Below, one piece after another: positions 16,746 through 26,001 of a stretch of DNA of 64,000 bases. Both the position numbers and the translations under genes were made by a program. Below the pieces are notes generated by a model that worked only from the letters and a program-made list of their open reading frames with translations, was not told the DNA's origin and did not search any database. Every line of letters begins with the position of its first letter. The stretch's first letter is position 1. Source of the DNA: Woodsholea maritima DSM 17123 (GTDB lineage Bacteria; Pseudomonadota; Alphaproteobacteria; Caulobacterales; Maricaulaceae); assembly GCF_000382325.1 (NCBI RefSeq), contig NZ_KB908058.1, positions 1 to 64,000 on the forward strand. Direction: 5' to 3'.

Positions 16746-17282
16746 TTAGCTGGCAGAATGCTCGCTCAAGGATTCTGCGACTTGATCGGCAAAGCGCGAG
16801 ATGGTGCGCCGGGCATCGGACCAGGTTGTAGCCGTTTGGGCATCGGTAATGTCGCGCGATTGCCAGCTATAGCGGTATTGCGCGACGACTTGGCCCTCTG
16901 GGTCAATCAATTCGGCGCGTAATTCTGCCCCGCCGAGTGAGAAGCTTTGCGCCGACAGGCCTGGGGTCGCGCTGAGTTGCTCCATCGTTGGGCGGTTTGG
17001 TGTGGCGTCTTCGAGTACCACATTTAAAACCCAACCCGATTGGGCATCAAACAAATTGGCGTGGCTGAGATGTTGGGTGAGATCGTCTTCAACTTCACTG
17101 ACGAGGCGGTCAATCTCACGCTGACCATAGTCTTCGGCCTTCTCGGCGAGCTCTTGACCCACCTCAACATGGCCCAAGGTAACAGGGCCATGGGCTTGGC
17201 CTTTATACTCATCTTCAAAGCGTTGCGCGCTCGCCGGTGCAACGAGAAGTAATGTCGAAACCAGTGCTGCCAGAATACGCAT
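16746..17282 (-). CDS. Exported protein of unknown function
   Basis: I do not recognise the family with confidence. From the ATG at 17282 the protein has 178 residues and a clear signal peptide (MRILAALVSTLLLVAPASA, cleavage near SAQ). The mature part has GHVEVGQELAEKAEDYG, a segment VLNVVLEDATPNRPTMEQL and a late IDPEGQVVAQYRYSWQSRDI strand pair. That layout recalls DUF3313/DUF4410-type envelope proteins, but this is only a resemblance. AGGATC precedes the start. An AT-rich upstream region (17367-17396) holds TATAACA twice at 10-base spacing and an ACGCGTATA core shared with the palindrome before the next small lipoprotein gene. Confidence 0.6.
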   Translation of the reverse strand: MRILAALVSTLLLVAPASAQRFEDEYKGQAHGPVTLGHVEVGQELAEKAEDYGQREIDRLVSEVEDDLTQHLSHANLFDAQSGWVLNVVLEDATPNRPTMEQLSATPGLSAQSFSLGGAELRAELIDPEGQVVAQYRYSWQSRDITDAQTATTWSDARRTISRFADQVAESLSEHSAS

Positions 17283-17463
17283 GTGATCCTCCCTTTTGGT
17301 GGCTTTTTGATAAAGCCTCGCAAGTTGGAACCTTAAATGCGGCGTAATCATGACGCAATGTTCACGTGTTTATAACATTTTATAACACGCGTATATTCGG
17401 GCATTCACCCGTTTATGTTTGGACAAACTGGCACAGCCGATAGCCTAAAGCCGAAATAAGGAC

Positions 17464-17634
17464 TTAGTCCTTGTCATCGTCATCGCCGGGGGTGGCGATA
17501 TCAATCGCGCCTTCGGCAATATCTCCCGCAACCCCGACGGTGGTGCCCACGACCGCAGTTGTGGCCGCGACCGCGATACACCCTGACAGGTTCAACGCAA
17601 ACAGTGTGATGATGATATAAGCCAGCGCGCGCAT
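17464..17634 (-). CDS. Small lipoprotein (56 aa)
   Basis: A 56-residue lipoprotein: MRALAYIIITLFALNLSGC gives a lipobox LSGC (Cys19). The mature peptide has a Gly/Ala/Val-rich hydrophobic stretch (VVGTTVGVAGDIAEGAID) and an acidic tail TPGDDDDKD. Small lipoproteins with this VGTTVGVAGD pattern recur in alphaproteobacteria, function unknown to me. The ATG at 17634 is preferred because the lipoprotein signal starts there. A perfect 18-base palindrome lies 20 bases upstream. Confidence 0.7.
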   Translation of the reverse strand: MRALAYIIITLFALNLSGCIAVAATTAVVGTTVGVAGDIAEGAIDIATPGDDDDKD

Positions 17635-17653
17635 GATTATCCCCTCAATCAAT

Positions 17654-17671
17654 GCCTATACGCGTATAGGC
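17654..17671. promoter_or_regulatory. Perfect 18-bp palindrome (candidate operator)
   Basis: GCCTATACGCGTATAGGC is a perfect inverted repeat with no loop, more like a dimeric-regulator operator than an RNA hairpin. It sits 20 bases upstream of the small lipoprotein ATG. The core ACGCGTATA recurs at 17387-17395 upstream of the exported-protein gene, suggesting one regulator for both. Confidence 0.5.
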
Positions 17672-17758
17672 TCAAGGTTAATCCCGGCCTAAAGTTTTGT
17701 AAGGCTTTGCTGACGGTTTTCATTATGCCTTTGGCGACCCCGGCAAGTTTTATGGAGA

Positions 17759-17790
17759 TTTGGGTGCCCGATATCTATCAGGCACCCAAA
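17759..17790 (-). terminator. Terminator-like hairpin after pirin
   Basis: TTTGGGTGCC pairs with GGCACCCAAA around a 12-base loop, 11 bases past the pirin stop. There is no good T run, so intrinsic termination is uncertain. Confidence 0.45.
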
Positions 17791-17801
17791 ACTGAAAGGG
17801 C

Positions 17802-18500
17802 TTAGAGCGTATCGGTCATGATCAGCTCGCTATCCTCATCGGCGGTGATCAGGATCTCGGCCTCGTCTTTGATCGCCAGGCCATCGCGAGCGTAAAGCAC
17901 AATATCGCCGACACGGGCTTTGCCGGTATTGACCACCAGATATTGGTGACGGCCGGGCGCGGGCGTGTAGGTAAGGCTTTTACCCGCGCTCAGGCTGGCC
18001 CCCAGAACGCGGGCCTTGGCGCGAATGAACAGCGCGCCGTCATCACTGTCATAGCCTGAGGCCAGAATGTCCCAGGCATCGGCCCGCTCGCCCTTGGGAA
18101 ATTGCTTGGCATCCCAGCGCGGCTCACCGCCTTGAATCTCGGGCATGATCCAGATTTGAAACAGCGTGGTATCTTCGTCTTCCAGATTATATTCGCTATG
18201 GCGAATGCCCGATCCGGCCGACATCACTTGCACATCCCCCGCGCCCGTGCGCCCGGAATTACCCATGCTGTCACGGTGAGAGATTGCGCCGGTGCGCACA
18301 TAGGTGATGATTTCCATACTGTCATGGGGGTGGGGCGGAAAACCTGTTTGCGATTGAATGACGTCATCATTCCAGACCCTGAGTGCGCCCCAGCCCATGC
18401 GTTTGGGGTCATAATAGCTGGCAAAGGAAAAATGGTGTTTGGCGTTCAGCCAGCCATGATTGGCACCGCCAAGGCTGTCAAAGCTGCGTTTATCCAACAT
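17802..18500 (-). CDS. Pirin-family bicupin
   Basis: This is a 232-residue pirin of the YhhW type. Members are iron-binding bicupins; some have quercetin 2,3-dioxygenase activity in vitro and others act as redox cofactors. Metal-site residues appear in PPHPHDSMEIITYV (two His), SGIRHSEYN and the following Glu. The second, degenerate cupin covers the C-terminal third (PAPGRHQYLVVNTGKARVG). Length and order match the family. The gene stands alone, with ample space on both sides. Confidence 0.92.
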   Translation of the reverse strand: MLDKRSFDSLGGANHGWLNAKHHFSFASYYDPKRMGWGALRVWNDDVIQSQTGFPPHPHDSMEIITYVRTGAISHRDSMGNSGRTGAGDVQVMSAGSGIRHSEYNLEDEDTTLFQIWIMPEIQGGEPRWDAKQFPKGERADAWDILASGYDSDDGALFIRAKARVLGASLSAGKSLTYTPAPGRHQYLVVNTGKARVGDIVLYARDGLAIKDEAEILITADEDSELIMTDTL

Positions 18501-18624
18501 GATAATCTCCTTGGGTTAGGGGAAGGGTCTTGCCCTTCGTCTTGACCCAACAGATAGCGCGCGAGACTACAGCGATAAATGCATCGCTTGGCGGCATACT
18601 TGTTCCAAATCGGAAGAAGTGCGC

Positions 18625-20688
18625 CTATTGCCCCTCGCGTCGCCAGGCCCATCCGGCCAGCGCCATCAAGACCAGCGCCACCCATAAGCCGGGCATCAAG
18701 GGGATGCGGGTGGTGTCGGTGATGATGGAGGCGTTATTGCGTTTCAGCCCCATCCAATTGGCCCCAAATTGCACGACATCACTGCGGGTGCGGCGTAAGG
18801 TAGGCAGGGTGAGGTCCTCGCCGGTCTGCACCAGGAAACGTCCCCCCCCTGTCGCCCGGGTTAAGGCGCGCAGCCCCTCGGGCGCGACGGTCAGATCCGC
18901 ATACTCCAAGGGGTTCAGCGGCCCGGCCGAGGTAATGGTGGTCAAATCCCCCGCACGCAGGCGAATAAGCCCGATGGCCTCGGTTGGGATGTCGGCTTTA
19001 AACCGACCCGCCCCATCGGGGCTGAAGGGGAAGGAGGCCTCAGAGTTATCGGGCCAGGTGACGCTTAAATCGGGGGCCTGATCGCCCAATGTCGTCAGCT
19101 CAACCGTGAGCCTTCCCTCGATGACCTCAGCGGTCAGGCGTTCTTCATCCAGCTCAGGCTCGCCCATCAACCAGTGAGCGGTCCGCCGGAACAGCTCATC
19201 ATGGGGGCCGCCGCCCTCAAAGCCGCGCGCCCACAGCCAGGCCTGATCGGAGAGGAGGATCGCGGCACGGCCCCGGCCCTGGCGCGCCAGCACCAAGAGA
19301 GGCTCGCCATTTTCACCCTCGAGAACAGTTTCCCCGGCGATGGCTTCACCATCAATGCGCCGATACCAGCGCCCCCAGCTTTGTGCGGCCTGCATCAGGG
19401 GCGCGGTGACGGGATGGCGCCGGCCAATCTCAGAAATGGTGGGGGTGAAGGCTTGCTCGGTAATAGTGCCCGTGGGGCGGGCGGGTAGCACCGCAGCCAA
19501 GGGCGAGCGCGCCAGGCTTTCATATCCGGCAAAGGGCGGCCCGGTGGTCACCAACAGGGCGCCGCCGCCTTCGACATAGCGCGCGATATTATCAATGAAT
19601 AAGGGCCGCAAAATCCCACGGCGGCGATAGCGGTCAAAGATCACCAGATCAAATTCGTTGAGCCGCTCATGGAACAACTCAAACACCGGGAAGGCGATCA
19701 AGGCCAGCTCATCAGGCGGCACGCCATCGCGCTTATCTAAGGGGCGTAAAATCGTGAAATGGACCAGATCAACACTGGGGTCGGATTTTAGAAGGTCACG
19801 CCAGGCGCGCGCGCCATTATGCGGCTCACCCGTGACCAACAGAACGCGCAGGCGATCGCGCACGCCCATCACATTGACGGCGGCGCGGTTATTGAGAAGG
19901 GAAAGCTCATTCGGGCCGGGCTCGACCTCAATCTCGACCACATTCGCGCCGCGATGCTGGACGGCGGCCTGAACATTGACATCCTCGCCGATGGCGACCC
20001 GCGCTTCAATGGGCTCACCGCCATCGACGGAGAGATAAACGGTTGCACTACCCTCGGGCACGCTCTCATCTTCAACGCGCAGGATGAAATTGACCGGATC
20101 ACCCACGAGGCCATAGCGCGGGGCCTCTTTCACGACCAGGCGGCGATCTTGCGCGCCCGGATCACCCACCACGATGTGATGGATCGGCGCGTTAAGGCCC
20201 ATCTCCTCTACCCGGGTCATGGGATCATGGCTGCGCCCATCAGACAGCATGATCACCCCGGCCAGACGATCACGCGGGATATCGCCCAATCCTTGACGCA
20301 AGGGCTCCATCAGGCGCGTGCCATCGGGGCTGGCCCCGCCGCTTACTTCAATCAGCTCCAAGCTGGGATCACTGGCGGCCCGTGCGCGTAAGGTTTCCAG
20401 CGCGGCCTCGGCATCCCCTTGGCGGCGGCCAATGGCCATGGAGGCGCTATCATCACGGACCACCAGGGCGATATCGCTCAAGGCTTCGCGTTCTTCTTCC
20501 AACCAGGATGGATTCGCCAAAACGAGAAGGAGACCCGCACTCAACAGGCTGCGCGCAGTGACGCCCTTCAAGCGCTTGATCAGGGAAAAGCCCAGACTGG
20601 CCGCCAAGATCAGGCCAAGCGCGATCATCACCCAGACGGGCACCAAGGGGGCGAAGACCACACTGCCGGTGCTGAGACCTAAGATCAT
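18625..20688 (-). CDS. Membrane protein with VWA-like and amidotransferase-like regions
   Basis: This 687-residue protein is the last gene of the MoxR operon. Residues 1-60 contain two membrane helices, then a VWA-like start (IALVVRDDSASMAIG) follows. The middle resembles a class-I glutamine-amidotransferase-like fold (LRVLLVTGEPHNGARAWRDLL; ARYVEGGGALLVTTGPPFAG) but I see no catalytic Cys-His pair. Another hydrophobic helix is at the C-terminus (LMPGLWVALVLMALAGWAW). Its start overlaps the upstream DUF4159 gene stop (ATGA). In this conserved alphaproteobacterial cluster it probably works in the periplasm or membrane with the AAA ATPase. No specific function is known to me. Confidence 0.75.
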   Translation of the reverse strand: MILGLSTGSVVFAPLVPVWVMIALGLILAASLGFSLIKRLKGVTARSLLSAGLLLVLANPSWLEEEREALSDIALVVRDDSASMAIGRRQGDAEAALETLRARAASDPSLELIEVSGGASPDGTRLMEPLRQGLGDIPRDRLAGVIMLSDGRSHDPMTRVEEMGLNAPIHHIVVGDPGAQDRRLVVKEAPRYGLVGDPVNFILRVEDESVPEGSATVYLSVDGGEPIEARVAIGEDVNVQAAVQHRGANVVEIEVEPGPNELSLLNNRAAVNVMGVRDRLRVLLVTGEPHNGARAWRDLLKSDPSVDLVHFTILRPLDKRDGVPPDELALIAFPVFELFHERLNEFDLVIFDRYRRRGILRPLFIDNIARYVEGGGALLVTTGPPFAGYESLARSPLAAVLPARPTGTITEQAFTPTISEIGRRHPVTAPLMQAAQSWGRWYRRIDGEAIAGETVLEGENGEPLLVLARQGRGRAAILLSDQAWLWARGFEGGGPHDELFRRTAHWLMGEPELDEERLTAEVIEGRLTVELTTLGDQAPDLSVTWPDNSEASFPFSPDGAGRFKADIPTEAIGLIRLRAGDLTTITSAGPLNPLEYADLTVAPEGLRALTRATGGGRFLVQTGEDLTLPTLRRTRSDVVQFGANWMGLKRNNASIITDTTRIPLMPGLWVALVLMALAGWAWRREGQ

Positions 20689-23420
20689 GGCTGTTCCCCC
20701 AGACGTTCCAGAATCGCGGGGACATGAACCTGATCGGCTTTATAATTCCCGGTCAGGGCATACATGGCGAGATTGACGCCAAAGCGATAGGCGATTTCGC
20801 GCTGATACTCCCCGCCTTCTACCGCGGCGAGCGCGCGCCCACGCGTGTCCACGGCCCAGGCCCCGGCCCAATCGGCCCCGCCGATGACGACGCCCGATGT
20901 GCCATCGCGTGAGGAGCCATCAGGGTCGGCCTCTACCCAGACCTCCCCGCCGGATAAACGGCCGGGATATTCACTCAAAAGATAGAAGGTGCGCCCCAGA
21001 ACATGATCGGCAGGAATGCGGCTTAAGGCTGGAACATCAATGGCGTCCAGGATCGGGGCCAGTCCGGGATGCGGCTCATTCACGCCTAGGCTTTGGCCCG
21101 CATCACGCGTATCAAACACGATCAGGCCGCCGGTCTGAAGATAGGCGGTGATTTTGTGGGCGGTCTCAGGCGACAGGGCGGGCGCATCGCGTAGCACCGG
21201 CCAATACAGCAGTGGATAGAATAAAATCGGGTCGGTTTCGATATTGATGCCGCGCGGCTCACCGGGCTCAATCGCGCTTCTTCGGGTCAGCTCAAACGAT
21301 AGCCCCGAAAGCCCGGCCTCACTCATGCGATCAATGTCATCCACCCCGGTTTGAACATAGGCCAGGCGCACTTCTAACGCCCGGTCGAGGACATAATCCT
21401 CGCTCAACTCCTGGGCCTTGGCGTCATGACTAACAGGCAGCAATAGGGTTGCGACCAGCAGGGCCGCTGAAGCCCCGGGGACGAATTTGGCAAGCTTGGG
21501 CAAATGTCCGCCAAAGGTTAGCGCGATCAGGCCATCCAGGGCCAGCATCAGTCCGGCAAGGATCAGCAGCGGCCCGATCAGGCGCACGCTCTCAACCCCG
21601 TCGAGATTTTCATACAACGCGCCGGGCAGATTGCGCGCCAGCGGGCTAAGCTGGGCGCGGACGGGTAGGACATTCAGCGCGCTTTGCGCACTGCCCAGCT
21701 CATAAAGCCCGGGCGGGGTGGTGGCACTGGGTGTGGTCTTAGCAAAAAGCGAGGCGGGGATGGGGTTGAGATCGGCATGAGGATCGGTCAATTGGCCAAA
21801 ACCATTGAGCATTTGGGTGATATGCCAGGCCCCATCACCACTGGGGGCGCTGGCCCCCGATTGCGCTAAGGCGCTGATCCGGCGCAACATTTGCGGGAAC
21901 AGGCCCGACAGGGGCAGGTTTGACCATTCCGGCCCGGCTGAAATATGGAAGAGCACAATCCAGCCTTCCCCGCGCCGATCCGCGGTCACCAAAGGCGTGC
22001 CATCTTCCAGACGGGCCCAGACGCGCGCCTCCATCGCGGGGCCGGGCTCAGCCAGCACTTGATGGGTGATGCGCACATCCGCGGGCAGGACCAACCCGGC
22101 AAAGGGGCTGTCATCACTAAAGGGGGCAAGGCTCTGCGGCTCGTCCCAGGCCAGCGCGCCGCCCAAGAGCCGCCCGCCCGTGCGTAGCGGTGTGGGGAGA
22201 AGATTATCCCCGCGCGCGGCCAGGCGCGGCCCGGCAAAGCGGATCAAAACCCCGCCCGCCTCCACATAGGCTGACAGGCGCTCATCCTCACTGCGCGCGG
22301 CATCGACCATGATCAGGGCGCTGGGCTGGCTTTCCAACAGCGTGGTAAGATCAGCCTGGGTCACTTCGCCGAACAGGCTGAAGGCTTCCTCAGCATAATA
22401 AAGATCGGAGAGTAAAGGCTGGCTATCGTCCCCGCCTTCGGGTGTGATCAGGCCCAGACGCGGGCGCCGCCAGGCATCATCCATGATCTGAACCGCCCCG
22501 GCAGAGGCTATGCCGTCCAGGCGGATTTGCCGGATGCGATTGCGCAAATCTAGCGGCAAGGTCAAGGTGATTTGGGTCCGCGTTTCCCCTGCGGTGAAGC
22601 TAAAGCCTTGGCGCGCCAATGCGCGGCCATCTTCCGCCAGCGCCAGAACGGCCCCCGATTGGGCCTGACGGCTATCGGCGCGCACGATCTGAACCTCTAA
22701 GCCTTCCGGGCGCGGCAGGGGGGGTAAAATGCCCAAGGGCGCATGGATCGCCTCGGGCTGGATGAGATGAAGCGGACCATGGGCTGATAAGGCGCTGGCG
22801 AAGGCGCGCTCGGCGTCATCATCCTGGCTCAAACCATTGCTGATCCAATAGATATCGGCGCGGCGCGGCGCATTGGGGCCCTCGAACAAAGCGGTGAGAT
22901 CATCACTGTTCAGGCGGCGCTGACTGGTCCAGCTTTTGGGCGTCATCGCGGCCAGCTCATCCAGCGCGTCACGCGGATCGACAAAGCGCAGATCACGCGC
23001 CTGCCGATTGGGTGCGGTCCAGATCAGGGCGGCTTGACGGCCCGAAAGGGCCGCCCCTTCCAGACGTGCGCGCGCTTCGCGGCTGATGCGTGCCCAGTTT
23101 TGGGCCCCGGCCCAGTCATTGTCGATCACGATAAGAAGGGGCGCATCACCCGCCAGTTCAGCCTCTGGACGCCAGACAGGGCGGGCCAGCGCGATAATAA
23201 TCAAGGCGGCCAGCAAAAGCCGGAAGATCACCAGCCAGAGCGGCGCGCTTTTCGGGTTTTGCTTTGTCGGTGCAATCTGACGTAACAGGGCCAGCGGCGC
23301 GAAGACCACGTCTTTGGGCGCAGGCGGGGTTGCACGTAACAGCCAATAGAGAATGGGTAGGCTTAACAAGCCCATCAGGGCAAGCGGCGCGGTAAAGCCA
23401 AGCGGACCAAGGGCAAACAT
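20685..23420 (-). CDS. BatA-like / DUF4159 membrane protein
   Basis: This is a large membrane protein of 911 residues from the ATG at 23420 (GGAGGG upstream). It opens with the two-helix BatA domain (FTAPLALMGLLSLPILYWLLR, then a second helix around 60-85). The middle has VWA-like and GATase-like regions (LLIVIDNDWAGAQNW, LSAYVEAGGVLIRFAG). The C-terminal quarter, after helices near 640-690, is DUF4159 (LRLAYVQTG-type start at VRLAYVQTGVDDIDRMSEAG; YPLLYWPVLRDAP; LQTGGLIVFDTRDAG). It lies 4 bases after the DUF58 gene and overlaps the next gene. Probably a structural partner of the MoxR complex. Confidence 0.82.
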   Translation of the reverse strand: MFALGPLGFTAPLALMGLLSLPILYWLLRATPPAPKDVVFAPLALLRQIAPTKQNPKSAPLWLVIFRLLLAALIIIALARPVWRPEAELAGDAPLLIVIDNDWAGAQNWARISREARARLEGAALSGRQAALIWTAPNRQARDLRFVDPRDALDELAAMTPKSWTSQRRLNSDDLTALFEGPNAPRRADIYWISNGLSQDDDAERAFASALSAHGPLHLIQPEAIHAPLGILPPLPRPEGLEVQIVRADSRQAQSGAVLALAEDGRALARQGFSFTAGETRTQITLTLPLDLRNRIRQIRLDGIASAGAVQIMDDAWRRPRLGLITPEGGDDSQPLLSDLYYAEEAFSLFGEVTQADLTTLLESQPSALIMVDAARSEDERLSAYVEAGGVLIRFAGPRLAARGDNLLPTPLRTGGRLLGGALAWDEPQSLAPFSDDSPFAGLVLPADVRITHQVLAEPGPAMEARVWARLEDGTPLVTADRRGEGWIVLFHISAGPEWSNLPLSGLFPQMLRRISALAQSGASAPSGDGAWHITQMLNGFGQLTDPHADLNPIPASLFAKTTPSATTPPGLYELGSAQSALNVLPVRAQLSPLARNLPGALYENLDGVESVRLIGPLLILAGLMLALDGLIALTFGGHLPKLAKFVPGASAALLVATLLLPVSHDAKAQELSEDYVLDRALEVRLAYVQTGVDDIDRMSEAGLSGLSFELTRRSAIEPGEPRGINIETDPILFYPLLYWPVLRDAPALSPETAHKITAYLQTGGLIVFDTRDAGQSLGVNEPHPGLAPILDAIDVPALSRIPADHVLGRTFYLLSEYPGRLSGGEVWVEADPDGSSRDGTSGVVIGGADWAGAWAVDTRGRALAAVEGGEYQREIAYRFGVNLAMYALTGNYKADQVHVPAILERLGEQP

Positions 23421-23424
23421 GGAT

Positions 23425-24306
23425 CTAGCGCCCTCCTGACAGGCAGGCATGCAGGGCCATCACCGCCTGGGTGGCGGGCCGGTCACTGCGATGGGTGATC
23501 AATTGAAAGCCATGGCCATGGGCGAGCGCCTGTAAGGCCTCGCCATGGCGCTGCCAGCGGGCGTGATAATCGGCGCGCGCCTCACGGGCATCGCCCAGCA
23601 ATAAAGGCTGATCGGCCCCGCTGGGATCGCGAAACCGGGTGCGACCGATGAAAGGAAAATCATCCTCGCTGGGATCAATCAGGCGTAACAGAACGCCGCT
23701 GACATGCTCTTTTTGCAAGCTTTTCAACCGGCGCGCCCACACGTCTGGCGGATCAAGAAAATCACTGGCCAGGATCACCCGGCTATGGCGGTTAAGACCG
23801 GCGCGCTCAACCGGTTCAATCGCGCCTGCGCTGTCATACAGGCCATGGCAGACCTGCTCCAGCCCGGCGCGGCCCTGGGTCAGGCGGCGGGTCTCATCGA
23901 GCACGCCCAAACGCTCGCCCCCGCGCTCCAACACTTTGGCAAGCGCCATCAAGCAGAGCGTGGCGCGGTCTTTCTTGGTCTGAAGCGTATCGGTGGAGCG
24001 GACATCCATGCCGGGCCGACCATCGCGCCAGAACCAGACGGCATGGGCGATTTCCCACTCGGTTTCACGCACATAGACATGATCGCCCTGGGCCGAGCGG
24101 CGCCAATCAATGGCGCTGGCCGGGTCTTCATGATGATAGGGGCGATATTGCCAAAAGCCTTCGCCCAGGCCTGCGCGCCGGCGCCCGTGAATGCCTACAC
24201 TCAGGCTGGCTGCGATCTGGTCAGCCTCCACCATCAACGCCGGGAAGGGCGCTGCGGCCTGATCGGCGGCCTGACGCAGAGTGAGGAAGCGATCGCGCTT
24301 AAGCAT
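23425..24306 (-). CDS. DUF58 protein
   Basis: A 293-residue DUF58 protein, a VWA-like family always found with MoxR AAA ATPases. The signature is GRRRAGLGEGFWQYRPYHHEDPASAIDWRRSAQGDHVYVRETE (residues about 38-85, spelled here in parts: GEGFWQYRPYHHEDP and IDWRRSA). A later ILASDFLDPPDVW fits the VWA core. It starts 8 bases after moxR and ends just before the BatA-like gene. The role is inferred from family: substrate or metal-insertion partner of the ATPase. Confidence 0.9.
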   Translation of the reverse strand: MLKRDRFLTLRQAADQAAAPFPALMVEADQIAASLSVGIHGRRRAGLGEGFWQYRPYHHEDPASAIDWRRSAQGDHVYVRETEWEIAHAVWFWRDGRPGMDVRSTDTLQTKKDRATLCLMALAKVLERGGERLGVLDETRRLTQGRAGLEQVCHGLYDSAGAIEPVERAGLNRHSRVILASDFLDPPDVWARRLKSLQKEHVSGVLLRLIDPSEDDFPFIGRTRFRDPSGADQPLLLGDAREARADYHARWQRHGEALQALAHGHGFQLITHRSDRPATQAVMALHACLSGGR

Positions 24307-24314
24307 GGGTGATC

Positions 24315-25313
24315 TTACGCGGCGACCTTGGCGAGGCGGGTGATGAGACTTTCAAGGGTCAGCCCGCTGGCACGCGCAGCAAAATTAAGCGCCATGCGGT
24401 GTTTCAATACCGGTTCGGCCAGGGCCTCTACATCGCCGGTGGAGGGGGCAAGACGCCCCTGAAGAAGTGCGCGGGCCCGTACCGCCAGCATCAAGGCTTG
24501 ACCCGCGCGCGGGCCTGGACCCCAGGCAACGCCGTCGCGCACATCGCTATCTTTGCTTTGATCCGGGCGCGCGCGGGCCAACAGATCCAGGATCGCATTC
24601 AACACGCTTTCGCCCACGGGCATGGCACGCACCAGCTGTTGCAGCCCCAAAATCTCTTGCGCGTCAAGAACGGGCACGGCCTCATTATCCTCAAGCCCGG
24701 TGGTGGCGAGCAGGATGTCGCGCTCCGCCTCCCGCGTGGGATAAGGCACATCGATCTGCATCAAGAAACGATCAAGCTGGGCTTCGGGCAGGGGATAGGT
24801 GCCTTCTTGCTCAATCGGGTTCTGCGTGGCCAAAACGTGGAAAGGCTGGGGCAGGGGATGGGCAATACCGGCAATCGTGACGAAGCCTTCCTGCATGGCC
24901 TGTAACAGGGCGGCCTGGGTACGCGGGCTGGCGCGGTTGATCTCATCGGCCATCAATAGGCGACAAAAGACCGGGCCAGGAAGGAAGCGAAAGGCGCGCG
25001 TGCCGCTGGCGCTGTCTTCCAAGACTTCCGAGCCTAAAATGTCTGCGGGCATTAAATCGGGGGTGAATTGCACGCGCTTACTGTCCAGACCCGTCGCAAT
25101 GGCAATCGTATTGACCAGGCGGGTTTTCGCCAGGCCCGGCGCACCGACCAACAGACCATGTCCGCCGCTTAAAATCACCGTCAGGGCGTGCTCGATCACC
25201 GTGTCGAGACCGAAAATTGCCCGCCCGATGGAGGCTTTGGTCTCTGCCAGGCGGGTCAAGGCGCGCTCGGCGCGGGCTTCAAGATCGGGGGACACAGAAT
25301 GCGGCGTTGTCAT
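24315..25313 (-). CDS. MoxR-family AAA+ ATPase
   Basis: This is a 332-residue MoxR ATPase, a chaperone-like AAA+ that remodels or activates partner complexes. Walker A is VGAPGLAKTRL (about 77-87), Walker B is LLMADEINRA, followed by the MoxR hallmark SPRTQAALLQAMQE and sensor 1 ATQNPIEQEGTYPLPEAQ. It is the first gene of a tight minus-strand operon with DUF58, BatA/DUF4159 and the 687-residue membrane protein. It is divergent from the DUF1285 gene, leaving 99 bases for promoters. Confidence 0.93.
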   Translation of the reverse strand: MTTPHSVSPDLEARAERALTRLAETKASIGRAIFGLDTVIEHALTVILSGGHGLLVGAPGLAKTRLVNTIAIATGLDSKRVQFTPDLMPADILGSEVLEDSASGTRAFRFLPGPVFCRLLMADEINRASPRTQAALLQAMQEGFVTIAGIAHPLPQPFHVLATQNPIEQEGTYPLPEAQLDRFLMQIDVPYPTREAERDILLATTGLEDNEAVPVLDAQEILGLQQLVRAMPVGESVLNAILDLLARARPDQSKDSDVRDGVAWGPGPRAGQALMLAVRARALLQGRLAPSTGDVEALAEPVLKHRMALNFAARASGLTLESLITRLAKVAA

Positions 25314-25412
25314 GGAACCCTCTTTTGTCTCGCGCCATAACGTCCTATGTCGGGGGTATTCGGCGCAAAGATGATGTTTGGCCCACCATGGCCTTCAGAA
25401 AGGACGCTGTCC

Positions 25413-26000
25413 ATGGCCCAAAGCGACCCTAACAGCAATGCAATGCAGTCCATTCTGGCTGCGGCCCGCCAGGTGGAGGCCGAGGGCAGCGGTTTGCCGC
25501 CCGTGGAGCGCTGGAATCCCGATCATTGCGGGGTGATGGATATGGTCATCAAGCGCGATGGCAGTTGGTGGCATGAAGGCACGCGGATTGCGCGCGAGCC
25601 CTTAATTCAGTTGTTTTCCCGCATTTTACGCAAAGATGACGACGGTAAAACCTATCTGGTGACCCCGGTGGAACAGGTCGAGATTACCGTGGAGGCCGGG
25701 CATTTTCTGGCCATAGATCTGGAGGTAACGGGAGAGGGTAAAGATCAGATCATCGCCTTCACCACCGATCGTCACGATAGCGTGATGGCCGGGCCTGATC
25801 ATCCGATCCGCTGCAGCCTGGATCCCGAAACCGGCGAGCCTGATCCTTATGTCCATATTCGGGGCCGCTTAGAGGCGCTGATCACACGCGCGGTGTTTTA
25901 TGAGCTGGCGGATTTGGCCATCGAAGGTGAGATCGAAGGACGCTCTGTCATGGGGGTGTGGTCCAAGGGGGTATTCTTTGCTCTGGGGCCGCGCGCATAG
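25413..26000 (+). CDS. DUF1285 protein
   Basis: A 195-residue DUF1285 protein, function unknown. The family marks are CGVMDMVIKRDGSWWHEGTRI and LVTPVEQVEITVEAGHF, with IRCSLDPETGEPDPYVHIRGRLEALI in the second half. The ATG at 25413 is preferred; the longer open frame begins inside the divergent promoter region. It leads a plus-strand run with nudix, DUF6111 and cca, an order often kept in alphaproteobacteria. Confidence 0.85.
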   Translation: MAQSDPNSNAMQSILAAARQVEAEGSGLPPVERWNPDHCGVMDMVIKRDGSWWHEGTRIAREPLIQLFSRILRKDDDGKTYLVTPVEQVEITVEAGHFLAIDLEVTGEGKDQIIAFTTDRHDSVMAGPDHPIRCSLDPETGEPDPYVHIRGRLEALITRAVFYELADLAIEGEIEGRSVMGVWSKGVFFALGPRA

Positions 26001-26001
26001 C

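Noticed and set aside
17367-17387. TATAACA direct repeats as a second Zur box
   Set aside because: They do not form TGTTAT-N3-ATAACA; the right arm has several mismatches. Kept only as an AT-rich promoter feature.
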